A stretch of 64,000 nucleotides of DNA. It comes from Pseudovibrio exalbescens DSM 16456. GTDB taxonomy: Bacteria; Pseudomonadota; Alphaproteobacteria; Rhizobiales; Stappiaceae. Under the pieces are notes generated by a model. That model saw nothing but the letters and a program-made list of their open reading frames with translations. It had not been told where the DNA came from and did no database searches. The DNA lies in contig NZ_KE383919.1 in the NCBI RefSeq assembly GCF_000422785.1, positions 186,001 to 250,000 of the forward strand, given 5' to 3'. The translations under genes were made by a program, and so were the position numbers. This document shows positions 52,759-62,002 of this stretch, in pieces (the stretch's first letter is position 1; every line of letters begins with the position of its first letter).

Positions 52759-53763
52759 ATGAAGCTTCGATCACTTGCCGTTTGTTTGGCCTCCATGCTA
52801 GTGCCATTGGCGGCCCACGCTGCCCCTGTTTCACCAAAGGTGATGGTCGTCACCATGTTTGACGGTGAGACACAACCGTGGTTGGACAATCTGGACCTGT
52901 CTCAACAGATTGCTGTTCCGGGTCTGCCTGCCTCAAACAATACCGTGGCCTGCAATGACGACTTGTGCGTCATGACAACGACCATGGGCTATGCGAATGC
53001 AGCCAGCTCGACACTGGCGGTGGCGTTGTCTGAACAGTTCGATCTATCGCAGACCTACTTCCTGATCGCGGGTATTGCTGGCGTCGACCCAAACAAGGGC
53101 ACATTGGGATCAGCCGCATGGGCCGACTATGTAGTGGACGCGGGCCTGTTTCACCGCATCGATGACCGGGAAGCCCCGAAAGACTGGGACAGCCAAATTC
53201 TGGAACTTGGCGCACAAGCCCCGGGCGAAAAGCCCAAATGGGCCGCTGGCTCAGAAGTGTTCAAGCTGAACCCGGCACTGATTGAAAAAGCCTTTTCAGT
53301 CACTGAAGGCGTCGCGCTTGCCGACGGCGACACGGCTGCAGCCTATCGTGCAAACTACCCGCAAGAGGCCGCAAAGGCTCAACCAACGGTAATGATCTGC
53401 AGTTCTGTTTCGGCCGATACCTATTGGCATGGCGCCATTACTGCAGCTGAGGTAAGTGCTCACACAGCGCTGTTGACCGACGGCGAAGCTGAATACTGCA
53501 TGAGCCAGATGGAAGACAATGCCACACTGACTGCGTTGCAGCGGGGCGCGGAAGCCGGAAAGCTGGACTTCTCTCGTGTGGCCGTGTTGCGCACAGCTTC
53601 CAACTTTGACCGGCAGAATCCAGAGCAAACGGCTGCCGAGTCGCTGGCTGCCAACTCCGGCGGCTTTGGCCCAGCGAAGGAAAACGCCTTTCGCGTAGGC
53701 AATGCCTTTGCGCAGGACATCATCGCCAACTGGAACGTCTATAGCGACGGCCTGAGCAAGTAA
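52759..53763 (+). CDS. Purine nucleoside permease (NUP) family periplasmic protein
   Basis: About 334 residues with a signal peptide (LAVCLASMLVPLAAHA). The mature part matches the NUP family: VMVVTMFDGETQPWLDNL, MTTTMGYANAASS, FLIAGIAGVDPNKGTLGSAAWADYV, and VLRTASNFDRQ. The fold resembles nucleoside phosphorylases, and a fungal member is reported to move purine nucleosides. In bacteria these proteins are exported, so a periplasmic nucleoside-binding or -cleaving role is possible. I chose the ATG at 52759, with GGGGAA upstream. It stands alone. Confidence 0.88.
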   Translation: MKLRSLAVCLASMLVPLAAHAAPVSPKVMVVTMFDGETQPWLDNLDLSQQIAVPGLPASNNTVACNDDLCVMTTTMGYANAASSTLAVALSEQFDLSQTYFLIAGIAGVDPNKGTLGSAAWADYVVDAGLFHRIDDREAPKDWDSQILELGAQAPGEKPKWAAGSEVFKLNPALIEKAFSVTEGVALADGDTAAAYRANYPQEAAKAQPTVMICSSVSADTYWHGAITAAEVSAHTALLTDGEAEYCMSQMEDNATLTALQRGAEAGKLDFSRVAVLRTASNFDRQNPEQTAAESLAANSGGFGPAKENAFRVGNAFAQDIIANWNVYSDGLSK

Positions 53764-53771
53764 GACCTCTT

Positions 53772-53803
53772 TGATCAGGCCTGGCCTCCACCAAGCCTGA
53801 TCA
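53772..53803 (+). terminator. Hairpin after the nucleoside permease gene
   Basis: TGATCAGGC (53772-53780) pairs perfectly with GCCTGATCA (53795-53803). No clear T run follows, so it is a probable but imperfect terminator. Confidence 0.55.
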
Positions 53804-53987
53804 CCCCTCCCCGCCTCATCTGGAGGGCGAAGACTGGATCCGGTCACGGGCCCTTGTTGTAAGCCCTAGTTCTATTTGCCAAGCGAACGGGGCGCGCATG
53901 TACCTTGTCAGCAGTCCTGAAACGTCATAGCAACTGGTACAAATGGCCTCTGGCCCTTGTCCTATCCTTCAGACTATCAGGTCCCAA

Positions 53988-54548
53988 ATGACATTTCCCC
54001 GTCCAGCAGCTGCGCCCGTCTTGACGAGTGATCGTCTCGTCTTAAGGCCCTTGAGGCCAGACGATCTTGATGCCAGCCATGCTCTTTGGTGCGAAGAATC
54101 TGTTTACCGCTTCATTTCCGGCAAGCCTTCAAACAGACAAGACTGCTGGTTTCGCCTGCTCAACTTTGTCGGCATGTGGTCCATGATGGGATTTGGCTAC
54201 TGGGCAGTTGAACACCGGGAAACCGGCGATTACGTTGGCGAAGTCGGATTTGCCGATTTCAAGCGCGCGCTTTCCGTTGACATCGAAGGGCATCCTGAGA
54301 TGGGCTGGATACTCTCTCCAAGATTCTTCGGTCAGGGCTTGGGTCATGAAGCTGTCAGTTGCGCGTTGCAATGGGCGCAAGAAACCCTGCCTTTTGATAA
54401 GGTTTTCTGCATCATAGCTCCAGAGAACCAAGCTAGTGCCCGCCTTGCGCAACGCGCTGGTTTCGTTCAGCAGAGCGAGCCCGTTGTGTTCAACGAAGCA
54501 CCAACTTTGTTTTTTCGCCGGCCTCTGGACCGCAACACTCAGAGCTGA
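53988..54548 (+). CDS. GNAT-family N-acetyltransferase
   Basis: About 186 residues of RimJ/RimL type. It has TSDRLVLRPLRPDDLDA at the start, the acetyl-CoA loop in RFFGQGLGHEAV, and the family ending NQASARLAQRAGF. These enzymes acetylate protein N-termini or small amines; the substrate cannot be read. I chose the ATG at 53988 (MTFPRPAAAP) with CAGG 6 bases upstream rather than a frame extension of 15 codons. The next gene, a methyltransferase, starts about 50 bases later. Confidence 0.9.
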   Translation: MTFPRPAAAPVLTSDRLVLRPLRPDDLDASHALWCEESVYRFISGKPSNRQDCWFRLLNFVGMWSMMGFGYWAVEHRETGDYVGEVGFADFKRALSVDIEGHPEMGWILSPRFFGQGLGHEAVSCALQWAQETLPFDKVFCIIAPENQASARLAQRAGFVQQSEPVVFNEAPTLFFRRPLDRNTQS

Positions 54549-54598
54549 CCTTACCCTCCATACCTCTGCCCAGCTTGCCCTTTGACCGGGTTATCTAT

Positions 54599-55135
54599 AT
54601 GCACATAGCGAAACCGCAAGCAGATGGCGACATGCAGAAATACGACAAGATCTACAAACACAACCCGGAGTATTTCGGGCATACTTCCAAACAGTTCACA
54701 ACCATGTTCAACAATCTCGACTTTGATGCCGGGCTTGTTCTGGATCTGGGTGCAGGTCAAGGGCGCGATGCCGTGTACCTCGCCAACCGAGGTCACCATG
54801 TCATTGCCGTGGACACTTCTGCCGTGGGCCTGGAGCAACTGCGCGAACGCATTGAAGCCGAGCACCTCTCGATTGAAACGGTTCACACAGACGCCATTGG
54901 CTATGCGCCTCAACACCAGTTTGACGCGATTGTATGTGACCGCTTTTTCCACGAGTTGGCCTCCAACACACGGGTCCGTGTCTTGGAGAAGTATATCGGG
55001 CACCTGAAGAGCGATGGCTATCTATTGATCGCCGATGACAAGAGCGTGTTGCCGCAGTTACGCGATTCCCTCAAAAAGCATGGATTCGAGTTCATCCGGG
55101 ACAAGAACGGCATCTTGTTTGCGCTCAAGCCCTAA
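54599..55135 (+). CDS. SAM-dependent methyltransferase, TehB-like
   Basis: About 178 residues with a class I methyltransferase fold. Motif I is VLDLGAGQGRDAVYLA, followed by the acidic end of strand 2 (VIAVDTSAVGLEQL) and the ID/AIVCDRFFHEL region. The short size and RDA motif resemble TehB-like enzymes. The substrate is unknown. The start could also be the ATG at 54632 (MQKYDKIY). A hairpin (55154-55178) lies shortly after the stop. Confidence 0.85.
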   Translation: MHIAKPQADGDMQKYDKIYKHNPEYFGHTSKQFTTMFNNLDFDAGLVLDLGAGQGRDAVYLANRGHHVIAVDTSAVGLEQLRERIEAEHLSIETVHTDAIGYAPQHQFDAIVCDRFFHELASNTRVRVLEKYIGHLKSDGYLLIADDKSVLPQLRDSLKKHGFEFIRDKNGILFALKP

Positions 55136-55153
55136 TTTTCTGCATTCAAGATT

Positions 55154-55178
55154 TGTGAGCCCGTCTTGGTGGCTCACA
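55154..55178 (+). repeat. Inverted repeat after the methyltransferase gene
   Basis: TGTGAGCC, nine bases, GGCTCACA. There is no T run, so it is a weak terminator candidate. Confidence 0.45.
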
Positions 55179-55317
55179 TCCCATCACAGTATTGTCAGCG
55201 AGTGGGCCGATCATTGTCCGGTCTAGCAGTACCATTGCACCTTGATATGGACAATTGAGGCGCACTCCTTGCTTTTTGCTGAACAATTTCCAAAGATTTT
55301 GCTGAAAGTGCCACAAT

Positions 55318-55345
55318 CGTTCACACATTATGAACGGTACGTTCA
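55318..55345. promoter_or_regulatory. Three alternating half-sites upstream of the yceI unit
   Basis: CGTTCA (55318-55323), 7 bases, TGAACG (55331-55336), 3 bases, CGTTCA (55340-55345). The outer two are the reverse complement of the middle one, so the region holds two overlapping inverted repeats about 90 bases before the first yceI start. It looks like an operator for a dimeric regulator. Confidence 0.55.
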
Positions 55346-55434
55346 GTTGCAATTTCATCAGAACCACACAATATCCCATCATGGTTTTTACGCAGTTCGC
55401 GTAGAGCAACTGAGAAACAAGAGGGTACTTGACC

Positions 55435-56010
55435 ATGATGAAACGCCTTGCAGCCGTCGCTTTGACGACCGCTTTGTTTTCGGCTCCTGCGCTGGCCGAG
55501 CCGGTTGAATACGAGTTCGACATGTCCCATGCGAACATCGCGTTCAGCTACAACCACTTGGGTTACTCCACCACAGATGGGCGTTTTGGTGACTGGGAAG
55601 GTACGCTTGTTATCGATGAAGACGCGCCGGAAAACTCCAGCGTAGAGATCATCATCGACATGAACAGCATCGACACTTTCTGGGAAGAGCGGGATGCTCA
55701 TCTGAAGTCTGCTGACTTTTTCAATGTGGAAGCCAATCCAACGGCCACCTTCAAGAGCACCAAAGTTGAGCAAGTGGATGAAGATGAACTGGAAATCACT
55801 GGCGATCTGACAATCAACGGGCAAACACGGGAAACCGTTCTGGAAGTGGACGTCAACAAGATGGCCGAGCATCCGATGTTGAAGAAACCAGCTGTCGGCT
55901 TCACTGCCACGACAACGGTGCTGCGCTCCGAGTTTGGCATGGACAAGTTCGTGCCCTATGTCAGCGATGAAGTGGACATCGTGATCAACGCCGAAGCCCT
56001 GATCAAATAA
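55435..56010 (+). CDS. YceI-family periplasmic protein, first copy
   Basis: About 191 residues. A signal peptide (RLAAVALTTALFSAPALA) is followed by a YceI lipocalin-like barrel: FDMSHANIAFSYNHLGYS, DGRFGDWEGTLVID, HLKSADFFNVEANPTATF and GDLTINGQTRETVLEV. YceI barrels bind isoprenoid lipids such as ubiquinone-type molecules. It lies directly before a cytochrome b561 gene and a second yceI, so a role with quinones or membrane redox is plausible. The ATG at 55435 or the next codon is likely; a TTG two codons earlier is less so. Confidence 0.93.
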   Translation: MMKRLAAVALTTALFSAPALAEPVEYEFDMSHANIAFSYNHLGYSTTDGRFGDWEGTLVIDEDAPENSSVEIIIDMNSIDTFWEERDAHLKSADFFNVEANPTATFKSTKVEQVDEDELEITGDLTINGQTRETVLEVDVNKMAEHPMLKKPAVGFTATTTVLRSEFGMDKFVPYVSDEVDIVINAEALIK

Positions 56011-56064
56011 ACCAAACAGGAATGGGGCATCTCTGTGGTGCCCCTCCTTGTGCCGAGGTCGAAC

Positions 56065-56631
56065 ATGATCAAAAACACACACAGGACCTATGGCCTGATT
56101 GCCATCACGTTCCACTGGCTAATGGCGCTGATGATTATTGGTCTGCTTGGTCTCGGGCTGTACATGGTGGATCTTCCCCTAACCGACCAACGCACCTTTG
56201 AACTTTACCAGCTGCACAAATCATTTGGCTTCGTCATTCTGGTTCTGGCTGTTCTGAGGTTGGTGTGGCGCACCGTGAACCCATCTCCCAAACTGCCAGA
56301 GACAATGCCGTTTCTTGAGCGTATGGCGGCCCATCTTGGCCACGCTGGCCTCTATGGACTGATGCTGTTTCTGCCCCTGTCCGGCTGGCTCATGGTGTCT
56401 GCCTCACCTTGGGGTGTGCCTACTGTCATTTTCGACAGCTTCACCTTGCCTCACCTTCCGGTGCCAGACTTTTTGGGAACAAAGGAAACGGCTGAGGCTA
56501 CTTTGAAAACGGTTCATGAATGGGGCGCCTATCTCTTGATTGCCCTGATCGTTTTGCACATCGCGGCCGCCCTCAAACATCACTTTATTTCGCGAGACGA
56601 TGTACTGCGCCGGATGACCCGCCCCAGCTAA
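56065..56631 (+). CDS. Cytochrome b561
   Basis: About 188 residues with four membrane helices. Haem-ligand His candidates are in AITFHWLMAL, YQLHKSFGF, and the C-terminal TVHEWGAYLLIALIVLHIAAAL. The family moves electrons between quinol and a periplasmic acceptor; E. coli CybB is a superoxide:ubiquinone oxidoreductase. I chose the ATG at 56065, with GAGG 6 bases upstream. It lies between two yceI genes, 54 bases after the first and 38 before the second. The E. coli pair yceJ-yceI shows the same linkage with one YceI. Confidence 0.93.
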   Translation: MIKNTHRTYGLIAITFHWLMALMIIGLLGLGLYMVDLPLTDQRTFELYQLHKSFGFVILVLAVLRLVWRTVNPSPKLPETMPFLERMAAHLGHAGLYGLMLFLPLSGWLMVSASPWGVPTVIFDSFTLPHLPVPDFLGTKETAEATLKTVHEWGAYLLIALIVLHIAAALKHHFISRDDVLRRMTRPS

Positions 56632-56669
56632 CTTCCTGACCGCACAAAAGACATCCAAAGGACCCTGCC

Positions 56670-57230
56670 ATGTCATCCTTCAATTCTCTCCGCGCTGCTG
56701 GCCTTCTTGCCGTGAGTCTGATCGTTTCCACGCCGGCGTTGGCCATGGACTGGACGGTGAACTCGGAAAAAAGCAGTTTGAGCTTTGAAACCACCCAAAA
56801 TGGTCAGCCCCTGACCGGAACTTTCGGCACCTGGGACGCGGCGATTTCGCTTGACCCGAACACTCCGGAGACGGGATCCATCGAAGCCACCATTTCAACC
56901 GGTAGCGCCGATACAGGCAATGGTCAGATAAACGGCACGCTGACAAGTGATGCCTGGTTCAATTCGTCAGCCTATCCTGATGCAGTGTTTTCCTCCGACG
57001 AGATAGTGGCAACAACCGGCAATCGCTACGAAGCACGCGGTACACTGACCATTCGCGGCATATCCGTGCCATTGACCTTGCCGTTTACGCTTTCGGTTGA
57101 AGGGGATGAGGCGCACGCCACCGCACAAGTGGCATTGATGCGTTCCTCCTTCGAGATGGGACAGGACATCTCTGCTGATACGGTGCCGGACAAGGTAGCC
57201 GTTACGCTTGATCTTTGGGCAACGCGCTGA
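56670..57230 (+). CDS. YceI-family periplasmic protein, second copy
   Basis: A 186-residue YceI protein with a signal peptide (AGLLAVSLIVSTPALA). Barrel motifs are shorter or changed relative to the first copy: SEKSSLSFETTQNGQPLTG, AWFNSSAYPDAVFSS, GTLTIRGISVPLTLPF. It lacks the central HLKSADFF His and has TSDAWF instead. The two copies therefore differ in ligand surface. It closes the unit; a terminator follows at 57298-57327. Confidence 0.92.
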   Translation: MSSFNSLRAAGLLAVSLIVSTPALAMDWTVNSEKSSLSFETTQNGQPLTGTFGTWDAAISLDPNTPETGSIEATISTGSADTGNGQINGTLTSDAWFNSSAYPDAVFSSDEIVATTGNRYEARGTLTIRGISVPLTLPFTLSVEGDEAHATAQVALMRSSFEMGQDISADTVPDKVAVTLDLWATR

Positions 57231-57297
57231 ACGGAGGACTTATCCACGAGGACGCAAGGTAAGCACTTTGCCTAATCGGTTTAATTTCCAAAGAACG

Positions 57298-57327
57298 GGC
57301 CGGAGCGCTTTGCGCATCCGGCCTTTT
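57298..57327 (+). terminator. Terminator after the second yceI
   Basis: GGCCGG (57298-57303) pairs with CCGGCC (57318-57323), with an inner GCGC/GCGC pair, followed by TTTT. It ends the yceI-b561-yceI unit. Confidence 0.88.
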
Positions 57328-57394
57328 GATTATACAACCCTTGTGAACAGAAGACCGCAGGGTCCAACTTGCTGCAAAAACCAGAGATTTCGTC

Positions 57395-59029
57395 ATGTCA
57401 GAAAACCGTCCTCCAGACTATGTCCACTCGCCTCTGTTTCCCTTGGGAGAAGACCAGACCCGCTACCGCAAACTCACTGACGCTCATGTGAGCACGACAG
57501 AGTTTGATGGTGAGACCGTTCTCAAGGTGGAACAGGAAGGCCTTCGACTGTTGGCGGAGGAGGCATTCAAGGACATCAATCACTATTTGCGTGAAGGTCA
57601 TTTGAAGCAGCTCCGCGCAATTCTGGAGGACCCAGAGGCGACCGAGAATGACAAGTTCGTAGCCTATGATCTTTTAAAGAACGCCAATATCGCCTCTGCA
57701 GGTGTTCTGCCCATGTGCCAGGACACAGGGACAGCCATTATCATGGGCAAGAAAGGTCGACGGGTCTGGACCAACGGACGTGATGAAGAAGCGTTGGGTG
57801 AAGGCGCAAGGGATGCGTACTTCCACAAGAACCTAAGGTATTCCCAGTTGGCACCACTTGCGATGTTCGAGGAAAAGAACACCAAGAACAACATGCCTGC
57901 CCAGATCGATCTCTACAGCGAGGGCGAGGATGCCTACAAGTTCCTGTTCATGGCCAAAGGCGGCGGGTCTGCAAACAAGACCTTCCTCTATCAGGGTACG
58001 CCAAGCCTTCTGACCCATGACCGGATGATCGACTTCCTGAAAGAGAAGATTTTGACACTCGGCACGGCCGCCTGCCCGCCGTATCACCTTGCGATCGTGA
58101 TCGGAGGCACATCCGCAGAAATGAACCTGAAGACGGTCAAGCTGGCTTCGGCGCGATATCTGGATGGATTGCCGACGCAGGGCTCCGAACTGGGCCATGC
58201 ATTCCGCGATCTCGACATGGAAGCGGTGATACACAAACTGACCCAGTCCACGGGCGTTGGGGCACAGTTTGGTGGGAAGTACTTCTGCCACGATGTGCGG
58301 GTCATTCGTCTGCCGCGCCACGGCGCCTCCCTGCCCATTGGTATCGGGGTCTCATGCTCTGCAGACCGTCAGGCAACCGGCAAGATCACCAAGGACGGTA
58401 TTTTCCTTGAGGAGCTGGAACGCCACCCTGAAAAATACATGCCGGAGGTCACCGACGCAGACCTCGGGGATGATGTGGTGAAGATTGATCTGACGCGGCC
58501 CATGCCCGAGATCCTCGGTGAGTTGACCAAGCATCCCATCAAGACGCGGCTGTCTTTGACCGGACCGTTGATCGTGGCGCGAGATCTTGCTCACTCCAAA
58601 TTGCGGGAGCGACTGGAGAGCGGAGAACCGCTGCCAGATTATATCAAGAACCATCCGGTATACTATGCGGGCCCGGCCAAGACCCCTGAGGGCATGCCTT
58701 CGGGCTCGTTCGGACCAACGACCGCCGGCCGGATGGACGCCTATGTAGACCAGTTTCAGGCTGCGGGCGGGTCCATGGTGATGCTGGCAAAGGGGAACCG
58801 CTCGGCTCAGGTACGGCGGGCGTGTCAGGCCCATGGTGGTTTTTATCTCGGCTCCATTGGCGGACCGGCAGCCCGTCTGGCTCAAGACTGCATCAAAAAG
58901 GTGGAGGTGCTGGAGTTCGAAGAGTTGGGCATGGAAGCGGTCTGGAAAATTGAGGTTGAGGATTTCCCTGCTTTCATCGTAATTGATGACAAGGGCAATG
59001 ATTTCTTCAAGGAGCTCAATCTGGGCTGA
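57395..59029 (+). CDS. fum: Fumarate hydratase, class I (iron-sulfur)
   Basis: A 544-residue enzyme that interconverts fumarate and malate in the TCA cycle. The [4Fe-4S] cluster ligands include Cys108 in [12 protein letters not shown], with later Cys in [13 protein letters not shown] and [12 protein letters not shown]. The C-terminal beta-subunit-like domain has [38 protein letters not shown] and [13 protein letters not shown]. Both halves are fused as usual for the single-chain type. It stands alone; a terminator follows. Confidence 0.96.
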   Translation: MSENRPPDYVHSPLFPLGEDQTRYRKLTDAHVSTTEFDGETVLKVEQEGLRLLAEEAFKDINHYLREGHLKQLRAILEDPEATENDKFVAYDLLKNANIASAGVLPMCQDTGTAIIMGKKGRRVWTNGRDEEALGEGARDAYFHKNLRYSQLAPLAMFEEKNTKNNMPAQIDLYSEGEDAYKFLFMAKGGGSANKTFLYQGTPSLLTHDRMIDFLKEKILTLGTAACPPYHLAIVIGGTSAEMNLKTVKLASARYLDGLPTQGSELGHAFRDLDMEAVIHKLTQSTGVGAQFGGKYFCHDVRVIRLPRHGASLPIGIGVSCSADRQATGKITKDGIFLEELERHPEKYMPEVTDADLGDDVVKIDLTRPMPEILGELTKHPIKTRLSLTGPLIVARDLAHSKLRERLESGEPLPDYIKNHPVYYAGPAKTPEGMPSGSFGPTTAGRMDAYVDQFQAAGGSMVMLAKGNRSAQVRRACQAHGGFYLGSIGGPAARLAQDCIKKVEVLEFEELGMEAVWKIEVEDFPAFIVIDDKGNDFFKELNLG

Positions 59030-59036
59030 CCATTGT

Positions 59037-59075
59037 GGCGGACGATCATGTTGCGATCCGTCCGCCGCCTCTTTT
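59037..59075 (+). terminator. Terminator after the fumarase gene
   Basis: GGCGGACG (59037-59044) pairs with CGTCCGCC (59059-59066), followed by a short C- and T-rich run. It begins 8 bases after the stop. The remaining 250 or so bases before the next gene are AT-rich, and I see no gene there. Confidence 0.8.
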
Positions 59076-59323
59076 CAAGCTTAGCGAATTTCATTCAACA
59101 TCGACGCATTTTGAATCTTTTTGTCTCTGACCGGTTTTTAACCGGATTTATGCGAATGCGATGTGATTTTATTAATTACACCAGAGACTTCCTCCCCTGA
59201 CATCTGCACACGCGCAGCTTGCGTTAACGGCTTTGCAACAGAGCGGTGACAGCTTACAGTAACTTGACGCAGAGACACCCTCATGTAGTCGAGAATAATA
59301 AAACATAATTACAGGGGATCACT

Positions 59324-59917
59324 ATGCTCAGATTTCTCGCCATTGCGGCCATTGTGTTGTCCGCTGGTTACGCGAGCACAACCGTGCAGGCCGCAAGCGG
59401 CAAATTCTTCGACCCGGCAACGAAACAGTGGGTTTCCTATGGAACCGCCCGCCATGGAAAATCACCCATTAAACGACAAATGGTGAACTACTACGGCCCC
59501 CACAGTCCCGGCACCATTGTTGTCAACACGTCAGAGCGGCGCTTGTATCACGTCTATCCCGGTGGCAAAGCCATGAAATACGGGGTTGGCGTTGGCCGGG
59601 AGGGGTTCCAGTGGTCCGGAACCCACCGCATCAGTCGCAAGGCCGAGTGGCCGGGATGGACACCGCCTGCTGTCATGCGCGAAAGAGAGCGCCGCAAGGG
59701 CCGGATCCTGCCTGCCTACATGGAAGGTGGCCCCAACAACCCTCTGGGCGCCCGTGCGCTTTACATCGGGTCGACCATTTATCGCATTCATGGCTCCAAT
59801 GAGCCTTGGACAATCGGCTCTGCCGTTTCCTCAGGCTGCATCCGCTTGGCCAACGAAGACGTGATCCATCTCTACGAAAACGTACGGGTGGGCTCCAAAG
59901 TTGTTGTGGTGCGATAA
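59324..59917 (+). CDS. L,D-transpeptidase (YkuD type)
   Basis: A 197-residue exported enzyme. The signal peptide is LAIAAIVLSAGYASTTVQA. The YkuD domain has TIVVNTSERRLYHVYPGG and the catalytic motif around His156 (IYRIHGSNEP) and Cys172 (SAVSSGCIRLANED). These enzymes make 3-3 cross-links in peptidoglycan or attach proteins to it. AGGGGA lies 7 to 8 bases before the ATG. It stands alone between terminators. Confidence 0.94.
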   Translation: MLRFLAIAAIVLSAGYASTTVQAASGKFFDPATKQWVSYGTARHGKSPIKRQMVNYYGPHSPGTIVVNTSERRLYHVYPGGKAMKYGVGVGREGFQWSGTHRISRKAEWPGWTPPAVMRERERRKGRILPAYMEGGPNNPLGARALYIGSTIYRIHGSNEPWTIGSAVSSGCIRLANEDVIHLYENVRVGSKVVVVR

Positions 59918-59948
59918 TAACACTCAACCATCCGACTTTATTTCCTGT

Positions 59949-59980
59949 GCCCTGTCCGCTTACGGACAGGGCCTTTTTCT
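59949..59980 (+). terminator. Terminator after the L,D-transpeptidase gene
   Basis: GCCCTGTCCG (59949-59958), a 4-base loop, CGGACAGGGC (59963-59972), then CTTTTTCTT. A strong classical terminator. Confidence 0.93.
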
Positions 59981-59995
59981 TGCCCTCCGCCGACG

Positions 59996-60376
59996 TCAGG
60001 AGCGGCTCAACCCCTTTTCCTCCAGTTCCTTCAGGTAGCGTGCCCAAAGGGACTCCCGCTGTTCATCCAGTTCCTTGAAATAGGCCCATGTAAAGATCCC
60101 GGTATTGTGGAGGTCGTCAAATACCAGTTTGACCGCATAGTTGCCGACAGGTTCCACAGCGATGATTTCAACATGCGCCTTGCCGGCTACGGTCTTGCGT
60201 TGATGCGGCGCATGCCCCTGCACCTCTGCACTGGGCGAGTTCACCCTCAAAAACTCAGAGGTAAACTCCACAGGCTCGCGATCTTCGTAGGACACAACCA
60301 GGTGTTTTCTGTCCTTCTTCAATCGTATTTCGGTGGGCCATGGCACGGTCTCGGTTGCCAACGTATCACTCCGCAT
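59996..60376 (-). CDS. DUF971 (GBBH-like N-terminal domain) protein
   Basis: A 126-residue protein that is a stand-alone DUF971 domain. Its features are PTEIRLKKDRKHLVVSYED, FTSEFLRVNSPSAEVQGH, VEPVGNYAVKLVFDDLHNTGIFTW and YFKELDEQRESLW. The same domain is found at the N-terminus of gamma-butyrobetaine hydroxylases. In bacteria the single-domain form is often encoded near mrp or iron-sulfur and molybdenum-cofactor genes. It is divergent from moaA, and an mrp gene is 3 kb away. Confidence 0.88.
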   Translation of the reverse strand: MRSDTLATETVPWPTEIRLKKDRKHLVVSYEDREPVEFTSEFLRVNSPSAEVQGHAPHQRKTVAGKAHVEIIAVEPVGNYAVKLVFDDLHNTGIFTWAYFKELDEQRESLWARYLKELEEKGLSRS

Positions 60377-60505
60377 TTTATTGGTTGTATCCTGTCATGT
60401 GGGGCACCCTTCAAGTAAATGTCAATGCTTGCCCGTTGACGCTGGTTGGGATCACTCTAAACTACGGTGATCTTCACGCGATAGACAGGTTCAGGGAGGG
60501 GCTCG

Positions 60506-61537
60506 GTGGATCCAGAAATTCGCATTCCTCAGGCACAGCAGCCAGCGCTCGTCGATCCATTCGGCCGTAAGGTTACCTATCTCAGAGTTTCCGTGACGGA
60601 CCGATGCGATTTCCGCTGCCTCTACTGCATGGCCGAGGACATGACCTTTCTGCCCAAAAGAGAAGTTCTCTCATTGGAAGAACTGGACCGCTTGTGCAGT
60701 GCCTTCATCGACAAGGGTGTTCGAAAGCTACGCCTCACCGGCGGCGAACCTCTGGTGCGCAAGAACATCATCAGCTTGATCCGTTCCCTTTCCCGTCACC
60801 TGGAAAGCGGCGCTCTGGATGAACTGACCCTGACCACAAACGGCTCTCAACTGGCCCGTTTTGCGCAGGACTTGGCGGCCTGCGGCATCAAGCGGGTTAA
60901 TGTCTCCCTCGACACGCTGAATCCAGCCAAGTTCAGGGAAATCACGCGGTGGGGAGATTTGGCAAAGGTGCTGGACGGCATTGACGCTGCCGTAGCCGCT
61001 GGACTCAAGGTCAAGATCAATGCGGTAGCGCTGAAAGGCTTCAACGAGCACGACCTTCACGCCATGATGGAATGGGCCCATGGTGAAGGTCACGATTTCA
61101 CCTTGATCGAAACAATGCCGCTTGGAGAAATTGACGGCGAGCGCGTTGACCAGTATCTGCCGCTTGATCAGGTGCGCCGCCAACTTGAGCAACACTTTAC
61201 GCTGACCCCTCTCCCCTACAAAACAGGCGGTCCGGCCCGCTATTTTGGTGTGGCAGAAACGGGTGGTCGCCTCGGGCTGATTACCCCCCTCACGCACAAT
61301 TTCTGTGAGGGCTGCAACCGCGTACGCGTCACCTGCACCGGGCAATTGTTCATGTGCTTGGGACAGGAGGATAACGCGGATCTCAGGGCGCCGCTGCGGG
61401 CCTCAGAAGGGAATGAGTTGCTGTCACAGGCCATTGAGGAAGCAATAAGCCGGAAACCAAAAGGCCATGACTTCGTCATTGACCGAGACACAAAAAAACC
61501 GGCTGTCTCACGTCACATGAGCGTTACCGGCGGGTAG
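60506..61537 (+). CDS. moaA: GTP 3',8-cyclase MoaA
   Basis: A 343-residue radical-SAM enzyme, the first step of molybdenum cofactor synthesis. The first [4Fe-4S] site is C34-x3-C38-x2-C41 (CDFRCLYC). The second site is near the C-terminus: Cys267, Cys270 and Cys284 (FCEGCNRVR, then LFMC). The protein ends in the required Gly-Gly. The start is a GTG with GGAGGGG 5 bases upstream. No other moa gene is in the window. A bidirectional terminator separates it from the pilin gene. Confidence 0.97.
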   Translation: MDPEIRIPQAQQPALVDPFGRKVTYLRVSVTDRCDFRCLYCMAEDMTFLPKREVLSLEELDRLCSAFIDKGVRKLRLTGGEPLVRKNIISLIRSLSRHLESGALDELTLTTNGSQLARFAQDLAACGIKRVNVSLDTLNPAKFREITRWGDLAKVLDGIDAAVAAGLKVKINAVALKGFNEHDLHAMMEWAHGEGHDFTLIETMPLGEIDGERVDQYLPLDQVRRQLEQHFTLTPLPYKTGGPARYFGVAETGGRLGLITPLTHNFCEGCNRVRVTCTGQLFMCLGQEDNADLRAPLRASEGNELLSQAIEEAISRKPKGHDFVIDRDTKKPAVSRHMSVTGG

Positions 61538-61553
61538 GTTCGTATCACGAGTG

Positions 61554-61588
61554 AAAAACCCGCCAGCATATGCTGGCGGGTTTTTTTT
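61554..61588. terminator. Bidirectional terminator between moaA and the pilin gene
   Basis: CCCGCCAGCA pairs with TGCTGGCGGG around a 2-base centre, with an A run on the left and a T run on the right, so it serves both convergent genes. Confidence 0.93.
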
Positions 61589-61594
61589 GAAAGA

Positions 61595-61768
61595 CTAATT
61601 TGTCGGTTTTGAACCGTCGAGCTTTGTCGATACGGCCGAGAAAAAGCCATCAAGGCTAGAGCCAAGCGCAGTTACCCCACCAACAATAGCCAAAGCGATA
61701 AGAGCAGCGATCAGACCATATTCGATTGCGGTCGCACCGGACTCGTCTTTCAGAAACTTTGCAAACAT
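61595..61768 (-). CDS. flp: Flp-family type IVb pilin, single gene
   Basis: A 57-residue pilin. The sequence starts MFAKFLKDESGATAIEYG: a short basic leader ending in Gly, then the conserved A-T-A-I-E-Y of Flp mature pilins, followed by a hydrophobic helix (LIAALIALAIVGGVTALG) and a short polar tail. Prepilin peptidase would cut after the Gly. GGAG lies 8 bases before the ATG. Tad pili made of such subunits give surface attachment. No tad or cpa secretion gene is nearby, so this copy is apart from its machine. A CtrA-type site lies 235 bases upstream. Confidence 0.93.
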   Translation of the reverse strand: MFAKFLKDESGATAIEYGLIAALIALAIVGGVTALGSSLDGFFSAVSTKLDGSKPTN

Positions 61769-62002
61769 GTATTTTACTCCAACTGAACCCTAATTGCCCC
61801 TTTGGTCCTGAGGGCATGTCTGCAAGGTACTGGCAGGTTTCTTGCCAAAATCTAAATTTTTACTGGGTTGAATCTACAAGTACAATTTGAAGGTGCCACG
61901 CCCCAGAACGGAGACATATGATGTTAGGCACACATATTTCAACTAATTGAAAAACATAGGTTTTTATCTATTTTGATGCAAACCGGACATGTTTACCCTT
62001 GA

